A stretch of 64,000 nt of DNA, from contig QMIT01000004.1 in assembly GCA_024434115.1 (NCBI GenBank), positions 419,456 through 483,455 of the forward strand, written 5' to 3'. The notes beneath the pieces are model-generated. The model saw only the letters and a list, made by a program, of their open reading frames with translations, had not been told where the DNA came from and searched no databases. Source of the stretch: Chloroflexota bacterium (GTDB taxonomy: Bacteria > Chloroflexota > Anaerolineae > Aggregatilineales > J027). Position 1 is the first letter of the stretch; every line of letters begins with the position of its first letter. The position numbers were made by a program, and so were the translations under genes. Positions 53,718-60,970 of the stretch are shown here, in pieces.

Positions 53718-53741
53718 AGGGGCAGGCCAATCCCTGCCCTC
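53718..53741 (+). terminator. Hairpin between ATP-grasp genes 2 and 3
   Basis: GGGCAGG (53720-53726) / CCTGCCC (53733-53739), 6-nt loop, without a T run. It may be an attenuator or partial terminator. Confidence 0.4.
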
Positions 53742-53787
53742 TGTCCAAGTCGGTCACTCTATATATTTTATTGGAAAGGTAATTCTT

Positions 53788-55152
53788 ATGTTGGTGACAA
53801 AAGAAGCCGTTGACCTCTATCATAGTTTATTGAATGACCAATTAGTCGCCGACTCTTTTGAAAAATTTAATCACAGTCTGCACGCCCGCCGCCTGTATTT
53901 TGGAAGTCGCCCTCTCTGTACCGTTCTCCGCCCTCAATTTTATTCCAAAGAGCTATGGGCTTATATCGCACACGAAACGGAAACCATGCTGCGTGCGTTT
54001 GGGAAAGCCCACACCGCTTGTATGACCAATGCGAATCTCCGTGCCCAGCTTGACCTTGAGGCCTATGAAGAGGAACTGTTTAGCCTTGACATTGGCTATG
54101 AAGCCCCGTGGACAACCTCCCGATTGGACTCCTTTTTCACACGCGAGGTCGGTCAGCCACCCAGCCTGCGTTTTGTTGAATATAATGCGGAAACGCCAGC
54201 GGGCATGAGTTATGCCGATGAACTTGCCAGTGCCTTTATGGAACTAGAGCCGATTAAGCAATTTCAGCGGCATTACCACATCCATGCTATGCCTGTGCAG
54301 CCGGATTTATTAGGCGCGTTGCAAGATGCGTGGCGGGAATGGGGTGGCACGGGCACGCCCCAAATCGGCATTGTAGATTGGCAAGACCTCCCCACCCATA
54401 ATGAGCATGAAATCTGCCGTGATTATTTCATCGCCAACGGCTGTCCTACTATTTTGGCAGACCCGCAGGAATTGGAATATCGCAATGGACACCTATGGGT
54501 CAAAGATTTTCGCGTAGATTTCATCTATAAGCGCGTGCTGTCCTCCGAACTGATTAACAAGCTGGGGGTGAATAACGTCATCGTGCGTGCCATCAAAGAT
54601 CATGCCGTCTGCATGAGTAATGCGTTTAGCGCCAAACTCATGGCAAAAAAGGCCAGTTTTGCGCTCCTAAGTGACGAGCAAAATCACTATCTCTTTACCT
54701 CGGACGAAATCACCGCGATTGAAGCGCATATCCCGTGGACCCGCCGCGTCAGTGAACGCCATACCTATTTTCATGGGCAGTCCATTGATCTTGTCCCCTT
54801 TATCGCCGATAACCGCGAAAATTTGGTATTGAAGCCAAACGACGAATATGGAGGATCGGGCGTAGTGCTGGGATGGGAAGCGGATTCTGAGACATGGAAC
54901 GCGACCATTCAGAAAGCCTTGCATACGCCTTATGTTGTTCAAGAACGGGTTTCCATTGGGCAAGGCGAATACCCTTATTTGGAAGATGGCAAACTCGCTA
55001 TCCGTCGGCGCATGGTGGATACCGACCCCTATATTTTTCATGGCAAGCGTGTCAATGGCTGTCTTACGCGCATTTCCTCGCAGTCGCTCTTAAATGTAAC
55101 AGCGGGGGGTGGCTCAGTCATTCCGACCTTTATCATCGAAAAGAAACACTGA
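53788..55152 (+). CDS. Circularly permuted ATP-grasp protein (3)
   Basis: A 454-residue protein of the circularly permuted ATP-grasp type (related to glutathionylspermidine synthase C-domains). Visible: RFVEYNAETPAGMSYADELA (metal and ATP-binding acidic residues early in the chain), FRVDFIYKRVLSSEL, NLVLKPNDEYGGSGVVLGWE (Lys, Gly-rich loop) and YVVQERVSIGQGEYPYLEDG. AAAGG precedes ATG 53788. It is the last gene of the protease-esterase-ligase operon. It probably forms an amide bond with ATP use; the substrates are unknown. Confidence 0.87.
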   Translation: MLVTKEAVDLYHSLLNDQLVADSFEKFNHSLHARRLYFGSRPLCTVLRPQFYSKELWAYIAHETETMLRAFGKAHTACMTNANLRAQLDLEAYEEELFSLDIGYEAPWTTSRLDSFFTREVGQPPSLRFVEYNAETPAGMSYADELASAFMELEPIKQFQRHYHIHAMPVQPDLLGALQDAWREWGGTGTPQIGIVDWQDLPTHNEHEICRDYFIANGCPTILADPQELEYRNGHLWVKDFRVDFIYKRVLSSELINKLGVNNVIVRAIKDHAVCMSNAFSAKLMAKKASFALLSDEQNHYLFTSDEITAIEAHIPWTRRVSERHTYFHGQSIDLVPFIADNRENLVLKPNDEYGGSGVVLGWEADSETWNATIQKALHTPYVVQERVSIGQGEYPYLEDGKLAIRRRMVDTDPYIFHGKRVNGCLTRISSQSLLNVTAGGGSVIPTFIIEKKH

Positions 55153-55258
55153 TGTGGATGTGAGGGGACAACTGACTCGCACCCCTCACAATAATATGTC
55201 TTCCGTTGTCTATTAATTCCACAATTCTACTATTATCACGACTTCGACAATCTTTATA

Positions 55259-55297
55259 AAAAATTCATGAAGAATGGCACTCTTTTTATGAATTTTT
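55259..55297. repeat. AT-rich inverted repeat
   Basis: AAAAATTCAT (55259-55268) and ATGAATTTTT (55288-55297) are perfect reverse complements with 19 nt between. This could be the terminator of the ATP-grasp operon or an operator for the promoter at 55320-55368. Confidence 0.6.
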
Positions 55298-55319
55298 CGT
55301 CTTAACTTGTGAAAACTAC

Positions 55320-55368
55320 ATGAATATTTGAGGTTTTGGGTAACTTTACTTCCAACCTCAGCTATAAT
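55320..55368 (+). promoter_or_regulatory. Candidate promoter of the kinase-regulator fusion gene
   Basis: ATGAATATTTG (55320-55330), 8 of 11 bases like the precursor-gene box, lies 43 nt before a perfect TATAAT (55363-55368). A similar TGTGAAAA half-site begins 11 nt earlier (55308). No -35 is seen. Confidence 0.45.
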
Positions 55369-55414
55369 TTGGAATGAAAGGTTTGCAAGGTGATAATAGT
55401 TTTCTAAAGATCGG

Positions 55415-55676
55415 TTTTTGGGGAAATCGTCAAAAAATTATTCGTAGCATTTCCCAAAAACGTGGGGCCAGTTAAGCTCACACCCCTGTAAAGCGAAGCC
55501 GGTGGGGGCCGCACACAGGTATGAAGAACCATCCAAAGAAAACACCGCTTGTTGTCGGATTTTAATTGCATCTATTTTTGCAATTGAAGAAATACCGCAC
55601 GGGACAATAAAAACGTTCCAATCTTTCTCACCACCTTGTCTTCCTTTCAACCGAATATGCCCAGTATAAAACTGGG
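55415..55676 (+). other. Long structured 5' leader without a gene
   Basis: The 573-base gap 55153-55725 holds no convincing gene. If transcription starts near 55375, the leader is about 350 nt. It contains TTTTTGGGGAAAT / ATTTCCCAAAAA (55415-55427 / 55449-55460, one bulged base), AATTGCA / TGCAATT (about 55564-55586) and CCCAGT / ACTGGG (about 55660-55676). There is also a GC-rich stretch at 55470-55520 (GTAAAGCGAAGCCGGTGGGG). I cannot match it to a known riboswitch. Confidence 0.5.
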
Positions 55677-55725
55677 TGGTTCAAAACCTCTACGTGCTAC
55701 TTAGAACCGAGAAGAGGGCTTGACC

Positions 55726-57726
55726 GTGCTAGTCACGCAAAATCGTCACCCAATGGAGGCTTCGGTGGAAGCAACCGACATGGATCATTCGATGAGCTTG
55801 GATAATGATGCTTATTTCGAAAATGTTGTTGCCAGCCTTATCGCAGGTCTCATTCTTATCAATCGTCAGGGGCAGGTCACCTATTGCAACGGCAAGTTTG
55901 AAGAACTGCTCAAGACCAATCGCAACGAATTGATTGATCGCCCTTACAGCACGGTGTTTAACCAAATTGCTGCTATCAGCAATCAAGGTCAAAAGCTGTA
56001 TGGAGAACTCAATACCGCCCTTGCAAGCCTAGAAAAATCACCCCGTTTATTGGTGACAACCCCACAGCCCAATGTCAGTCATTATGAAATTCAATTTTTT
56101 GAAGTGACTGACGAACTTTCAAAATTGATCGGGTGGGGTTTGTTGGTACGTGATGTAACCCGCGAGCGCAATGAAATCGTCCAGCAATCCGAACAGCTTT
56201 CGATTGTCTCGCGGGTGCTGTTAGCGCCGCTTGCCACCATTAAAGGCTATGCCTCGACCCTGCTCAGTAATCATCGCTATTGGGGTGAAAACGAGCGCGA
56301 GGGTTTTTTGGAGAGTATCAACGAAAGCATTGATGCCCTCACGCATCATCTGGAAAATATCCGTGAAATCTCCCGATTTGAAACCGCCAATGTCACCCTC
56401 GATAAGCGCCCTACCGATGTGCGCCGTCTGGTGGAACGTGTTTCACAGACCCTGACGTTCCAAATGACGGGACGCGGCATTGATTTCAACATCAAAGATA
56501 ACCTGCCGATGGTGAATCTTGATACCCTGCGGATTGAGCGTGTCTTGCGGAATATCCTCGACAACGCCATTCGCTATTCCCAACAAGGCAAACGCATTGT
56601 CGTTTCTGCCGAGGTCATGGGTGAGGAATTGCACATCGGTGTTGAAGATCAAGGTATGGGCATTCCAAAAGAACATCTGCCGCGCATCTTTGAATGTTTC
56701 TATCGGGTGGGGTATGGCCCGGCTGAAACAACCAAAGGCGCTGGTCTGGGACTCTATGTCGCGCGGGGTCTGGTCATGGCACACGCTGGACGTATCTGGG
56801 CCGAAAGCACGCCCGGCATCGGCACGAAGGTTACGTTTACCCTGCCCGTAGAAGGGGTGGTTTTGACTGAAGCACCACGCCTACCGACTCCAGCGACTGC
56901 GCCAATCACTGCCCCTATCCCAGCAGCGCCACCGCCTGTCACTATCATTACGACACCCGCCACCCAGCCGATCAGTGTGCCAAAGCCGAAACCAATTCAG
57001 CAGCAAATCACCGACCCCGATTCAGCCACAGTTTTGGTCATTGAGGACGACCACTCGATGAAGATACTGCTGGAAACCATGCTTAAGACGGTTGGATATA
57101 AAGTTCTGTATGCCCTTTCCGGCAGCATCGGCCTGCAACTGGCGGCAACCGAAAACCCTGACATCATTTTATTAGACATCAGTCTGCCTGACGTGAACGG
57201 ATTTGATGTGTGCGCCCGTATCCGCGAATTTTCCAGCGTCCCTGTTGTCATGATCACCGGGCACAAATCCGATAAAGATGTCGTCAAGGGCTTGGATGTC
57301 GGCGCAGACGATTATTTGATTAAACCTGTCAACAAAGCCGAATTGTTAGCACGGGTCCGGGCCAACCTGCGGCGTTCGCGGGTGCCGATTGAGGCCGCCA
57401 CCACCGAACCCTCGCTTAAAGTGGGCGACCTGATGATTGATTTTGCTCAACGCAAGGTTACGATGCGTGGCAAGAACATCAAATTGACCCCGATTGAATA
57501 CAAGTTGCTCTATAACTTGGCGGTCAACACAGGCCGCGTGCTCACCCACGAACAACTGCTCGATAAGGTCTGGGGTGTGGGGTATGAAGGCGAGCGCCAG
57601 CACTTGTGGGTCAATATTAGCCGCCTGCGTCGTAAACTCGAACGGAATCCCAGTAAACCGGAATATATCGCCACTGAACCGGGTGTGGGCTATTACCTCC
57701 CATCCCCCGACCAACTTGAAAGCTAA
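55726..57726 (+). CDS. Histidine kinase fused to OmpR-type response regulator; phospho-His missing
   Basis: A soluble protein of about 666 residues, start GTG 55726 (AGAGGG 7 nt upstream; TTG 55720 or ATG 55753 possible). Numbers below count from TTG 55720. Order: PAS (about 28-145), HisKA-like (about 150-225), HATPase (about 260-385; NILDNAIRYS, DQGMGIP, GAGLGLYVAR), Pro-rich linker, receiver (about 435-550; VIEDDHS, Asp486 in LLDISLPDVNG, Lys in LIKPVN) and winged-helix DNA-binding domain (about 565-665). The usual VSHDLRTPLATIKGY reads VSRVLLAPLATIKGY, so Arg165 replaces the phospho-acceptor His. It may work without phosphotransfer or with a partner kinase. Confidence 0.92.
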   Translation: MLVTQNRHPMEASVEATDMDHSMSLDNDAYFENVVASLIAGLILINRQGQVTYCNGKFEELLKTNRNELIDRPYSTVFNQIAAISNQGQKLYGELNTALASLEKSPRLLVTTPQPNVSHYEIQFFEVTDELSKLIGWGLLVRDVTRERNEIVQQSEQLSIVSRVLLAPLATIKGYASTLLSNHRYWGENEREGFLESINESIDALTHHLENIREISRFETANVTLDKRPTDVRRLVERVSQTLTFQMTGRGIDFNIKDNLPMVNLDTLRIERVLRNILDNAIRYSQQGKRIVVSAEVMGEELHIGVEDQGMGIPKEHLPRIFECFYRVGYGPAETTKGAGLGLYVARGLVMAHAGRIWAESTPGIGTKVTFTLPVEGVVLTEAPRLPTPATAPITAPIPAAPPPVTIITTPATQPISVPKPKPIQQQITDPDSATVLVIEDDHSMKILLETMLKTVGYKVLYALSGSIGLQLAATENPDIILLDISLPDVNGFDVCARIREFSSVPVVMITGHKSDKDVVKGLDVGADDYLIKPVNKAELLARVRANLRRSRVPIEAATTEPSLKVGDLMIDFAQRKVTMRGKNIKLTPIEYKLLYNLAVNTGRVLTHEQLLDKVWGVGYEGERQHLWVNISRLRRKLERNPSKPEYIATEPGVGYYLPSPDQLES

Positions 57727-57756
57727 TTCGCCTCGTTAGGCAACTGCAAGGAAACA

Positions 57757-57795
57757 GGCGGCCTGCGTTTTTGAGAATGCAAGGCCGCTCTTTTA
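57757..57795 (+). terminator. Rho-independent terminator
   Basis: GCGGCCT (57758-57764) / AGGCCGC (57782-57788), then TCTTTTATT. Confidence 0.75.
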
Positions 57796-57856
57796 TTATG
57801 TCATTATAGTCAAGCAACCTTTTGGCAGATTTTGCGACTCAATTACTAGGTGATAC

Positions 57857-58624
57857 ATGCGATTTAAAGAAAAAGTGGTGATTGTCACAGGTGGTGCAAC
57901 GGGTATAGGCCGCGCCGCATCCATTTTATTTGCCGCAGAAGGCGCTCATGTCCTTGTCGCGGACATTAATCCCGATAAGGGTCAAGAGACGCTCGATGCC
58001 ATTCGGCGAGAGGGTGGTCAGGCGACCTTTTTCCAAGTGGATGTATCGAATGAGGCGCATGTTATGGCCCTAACCCAGCAGGCCGACACTCAATTTGGGG
58101 GTCTAGATGTCCTCTTTAATAATGCCGGAGTTGGCCTGTCCAAAGCCGCCGCCGATACTTCTAGCACCGAATGGGACAAAATCTTGGGGGTCAACCTGAA
58201 GGGCTGTTTTTTCTTCTGCAAATACACCCTGCCTTTGATGCAAAAACGTGGGGGGGGCAGCATTGTCATCAACGCCTCTGCCAATGGGGTGATGGCTGAA
58301 CCCGCTATCGCCGCCTATTGTGCATCCAAAGGGGGACTCATCGCGTTTACCCGCAGTCTGGCGCTGGATTATGCCAAATATAATATCCGGGTAAACTGCA
58401 TCAACGCGGGATACATTGACACCCCGATTAACAGTGAATTTTTCGCCACACCGGGCAGTTGGGAATTTGCCGCCAAACTGCACCCGATTGGGCGAGTAGG
58501 TCGGCCCGAAGAAGTCGCTAAGGCTGCCCTCTTTTTGGCGTCGGATGATGCCTCATTTATCACCGGAGCGGCTCTTGCAGTAGATGGTGGTCTAACGGCT
58601 GCTATCGGCGGGGCTGTTCTATAA
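57857..58624 (+). CDS. SDR-family oxidoreductase (FabG-like)
   Basis: A 255-residue NAD(P)-dependent short-chain dehydrogenase. TGGATGIG is the cofactor loop, NNAGVG follows, then INASAN for the Ser site and YCASKGG for the Tyr/Lys pair, and the C-terminal ITGAALAVDGGLT. The length is normal for the family. It starts an operon of four genes (gaps 21, 21 and 24 nt) leading to the Nudix-CapK fusion. The substrate is probably a sugar, alcohol or acyl intermediate; it cannot be named. Confidence 0.92.
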   Translation: MRFKEKVVIVTGGATGIGRAASILFAAEGAHVLVADINPDKGQETLDAIRREGGQATFFQVDVSNEAHVMALTQQADTQFGGLDVLFNNAGVGLSKAAADTSSTEWDKILGVNLKGCFFFCKYTLPLMQKRGGGSIVINASANGVMAEPAIAAYCASKGGLIAFTRSLALDYAKYNIRVNCINAGYIDTPINSEFFATPGSWEFAAKLHPIGRVGRPEEVAKAALFLASDDASFITGAALAVDGGLTAAIGGAVL

Positions 58625-58645
58625 AGGAATCGCTAGGGAGAAAAC

Positions 58646-59812
58646 ATGTCACACACACCTGCAACCGCAGCCAAAGTTATCCCGTTTAACAAACCGTATC
58701 TTGGCGCTGAAGAATTCCAAGCCATCACCGAGGTTTTTGAATCCGGCAATATCGGCGGCAACGGCAAAATCGGGTCGAATCTTTCGGCCCTGCTGCAACA
58801 AAAATTTAGTTTACATCGTGCGTTGTTGACCACTTCCTGCACCCATGCGCTCGAAATGGCAGGCATGGCCCTCGATTGGGGTCCCGGTGATGAAGTCATT
58901 TTGCCAAGTTTTGCCTTTGTGACTGCCGCCACTGCCGTTGTACGACAAGGGGCAACCCCCATTTTTGCCGAAATTGATGAAAAGACATGGAATATTGACC
59001 CTGCCGATGTGGAACGCCAAATCACCCCCCGCACCCGCGCCATTATTCCAGTACATTATGCCGGTCAAGGCTGCGATATGGACGCTTTGATGGCGATTGC
59101 CAAGAAGCACAATCTGGATATGGTGGAAGATGCGGCACAGGGCATTGGCGCGAAATATAACGGCCAGTGGCTTGGCACGATTGGCGACATCGGGGCCTAC
59201 AGTTTCCATGTCACCAAAAATGTGATCTGCGGTGAGGGTGGTGCATTTCTGACCAATCGGGAAGATATAGCCCAACGCGCCGAAATCATTATGGAAAAAG
59301 GCACCAATCGTAGCCAATTTTTGCGTGGAGCCGCCGAAAAATATTCATGGGTAGACATCGGCTCCAGCTATGTGGTATCGGATTTGTTAGCCGCCATCGC
59401 ACGCGCCCAGTTTGCCAAGATGGATGACATCAATCGAATGCGCGGGGTAGTGTGGCAGCGGTACCAAGAGGGCCTTGCTGATCTAGCGGATGAAGGCTTG
59501 TTGGTGCTGCCCTATGTTCATCCCAAAGCCGAACCCAATTGGCATATTTACGGCTTCCGCATTATTGAGATGGAGCGTCGCGCCGCCCTGTTCGATTTTA
59601 TGGATGCACGCGGCATCAAGGCTACTTTCCATTTTGTTCCGCTGCACTCTTCACCCTATGGGCTGGATAATCTAGGTTATAAAGGCGACGAGTTCCCAAT
59701 TACGGATCGCGTCAGCCAAAGCCTCATTCGCCTGCCGCTGTATCCCCATCTCGATCCAGCCGATCAGGATTTTATTATCGAAACAATTCACGATTTCTTT
59801 CGTGGTAATTAA
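58646..59812 (+). CDS. wecE: DegT-type sugar aminotransferase, WecE/RffA-like
   Basis: A 388-residue PLP enzyme. The closest match by memory is the dTDP-4-oxo-6-deoxyglucose aminotransferase WecE/RffA. Shared lines are IPFNKPYLGAEE, LLTTSCTHALEMA, GDEVILPSFAFV, IIPVHYAGQGCDMD, VVEDAAQG-like MVEDAAQGIGA, GEGGA with the PLP Lys191 in FHVTKNVICGEGG, and EKGTNRSQFLRG followed by WVDIGSSYVVSDL. It would make an amino sugar nucleotide for a polysaccharide or glycosylated product. Neighbours (sugar transferase downstream) fit this role. Confidence 0.88.
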   Translation: MSHTPATAAKVIPFNKPYLGAEEFQAITEVFESGNIGGNGKIGSNLSALLQQKFSLHRALLTTSCTHALEMAGMALDWGPGDEVILPSFAFVTAATAVVRQGATPIFAEIDEKTWNIDPADVERQITPRTRAIIPVHYAGQGCDMDALMAIAKKHNLDMVEDAAQGIGAKYNGQWLGTIGDIGAYSFHVTKNVICGEGGAFLTNREDIAQRAEIIMEKGTNRSQFLRGAAEKYSWVDIGSSYVVSDLLAAIARAQFAKMDDINRMRGVVWQRYQEGLADLADEGLLVLPYVHPKAEPNWHIYGFRIIEMERRAALFDFMDARGIKATFHFVPLHSSPYGLDNLGYKGDEFPITDRVSQSLIRLPLYPHLDPADQDFIIETIHDFFRGN

Positions 59813-59833
59813 TGAACCTTCGCGTGGAGTAAC

Positions 59834-60946
59834 ATGCACCTTTCAGCCCGACTCCTTCAAGATGAATTGACCGAAAAACGTGCTCGTCTCGTCCGTTTTT
59901 TGAGTGACCATCGGTTGGATGGAGTCTGGCTAGGTCAACCCGAAAACTTTGCATGGTTCACCGGGGGTGGCAGGCTGCCATTGAGCAACAATGCCGTTGG
60001 CCTGCTGGTACTGAAAGACATCACCTATCTGATTGCCCCCACTTCGGACGGTGAACGTATTTTAATTGAGGAAATTGGCGGACATGGGGTTGAACTGCGC
60101 CCTTATGACTGGCATCGCCCCCAAGCCAAAGGTGATCTACTCAATCGGTTAACGGTGGGCCTGCGCGTCGGAGCAGATTCGATGTGTGCCAGCCCCAGCT
60201 TAGAGCCGATTGGGGAAAACCTGACCCAGTTGCGATTGGCGCTAACCCCAGCAGAACAGTATCGTTATCGAGCCTTGTGTGGCGAACTCACCCGAATTAT
60301 CCAAGAAGCCGCCTATCAAATTAAAGCGGGGCAGTCGGAACGCGAAGTCGCTGCCGAAATCACCTATCACCTGCTGAAAGCCAATATCAACACTACTCGT
60401 TTGCTGGTCGGGGCGGACAGTCGGTTGCGACGATTTATAGATATTCCCCCCACCAACAATCACATCTGCGAAATCGCCACGATTAGCGTGATAGGACAAC
60501 GGGGTGGGCTTCAGGCCGCATTGACGCGCTTAGTGGCAGTAGATAAAATCAGCGATGAAACCATTAATCGGCATCGGGCTGTGGCGACGGTTGCCGCTCA
60601 TTACATCCATTACACGCGCCCCGGCAGAAGCCTACGCGAAATTTTGGATGTAGGGACTGCTGCCTACAGCCGCGAAGGGTACGCGGGTGAATGGGAGGCC
60701 CATTGTCAGGGAGGGCTAATTGGTTATTCCCCTTGTGAATTGCAGGCCGCCCCTACTATTGAGCATCGGATTGAACCCTATCAAGTGGTGGCATGGCAAG
60801 CCTCAATTGGCGGGATAAAATCAGAAGATACTATGATGGTACTGCCTGACCGCATTATGACCCTGACCCGTACCGATGATTGGCCTGTCATAGAGGTCAA
60901 ACTCGATAACGAAACTTACTATCAACCCAACATTTTACAACTGTAA
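59834..60946 (+). CDS. M24-fold (creatinase/prolidase-like) protein lacking metal ligands
   Basis: A 370-residue protein with the two-domain architecture of aminopeptidase P/creatinase: N-terminal creatinase-like domain (1-140; RLVRFLSDHRLDGVWLGQPENFAWFTGG) and a pita-bread C-terminal domain. Of the five metal ligands, the line DxGxxxxGYxxDxTR is SVIGQRGGLQAALTR here, so both Asp are lost. The final EDT is kept (SEDTMMVLPD). The EP line gives IEPYQVVAWQAS. Metal-dependent peptidase activity is therefore unlikely, as in metal-free creatinase. Its substrate is unknown. It is the third gene of the operon. Confidence 0.85.
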   Translation: MHLSARLLQDELTEKRARLVRFLSDHRLDGVWLGQPENFAWFTGGGRLPLSNNAVGLLVLKDITYLIAPTSDGERILIEEIGGHGVELRPYDWHRPQAKGDLLNRLTVGLRVGADSMCASPSLEPIGENLTQLRLALTPAEQYRYRALCGELTRIIQEAAYQIKAGQSEREVAAEITYHLLKANINTTRLLVGADSRLRRFIDIPPTNNHICEIATISVIGQRGGLQAALTRLVAVDKISDETINRHRAVATVAAHYIHYTRPGRSLREILDVGTAAYSREGYAGEWEAHCQGGLIGYSPCELQAAPTIEHRIEPYQVVAWQASIGGIKSEDTMMVLPDRIMTLTRTDDWPVIEVKLDNETYYQPNILQL

Positions 60947-60970
60947 TCTCCATATAGGAAAAATTGCTGA

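Noticed and set aside
55470..55530. Known riboswitch (c-di-GMP, FMN, cobalamin, ZTP) in the GC-rich leader part
   Set aside because: Comparison by eye with the consensus cores I know gave no convincing match.
55438..55650. 70-codon minus-strand frame in the gap before the kinase-regulator fusion
   Set aside because: It has only a TTG start with no good spacing to a ribosome site, its sequence has no domain pattern, and the region folds better as RNA.
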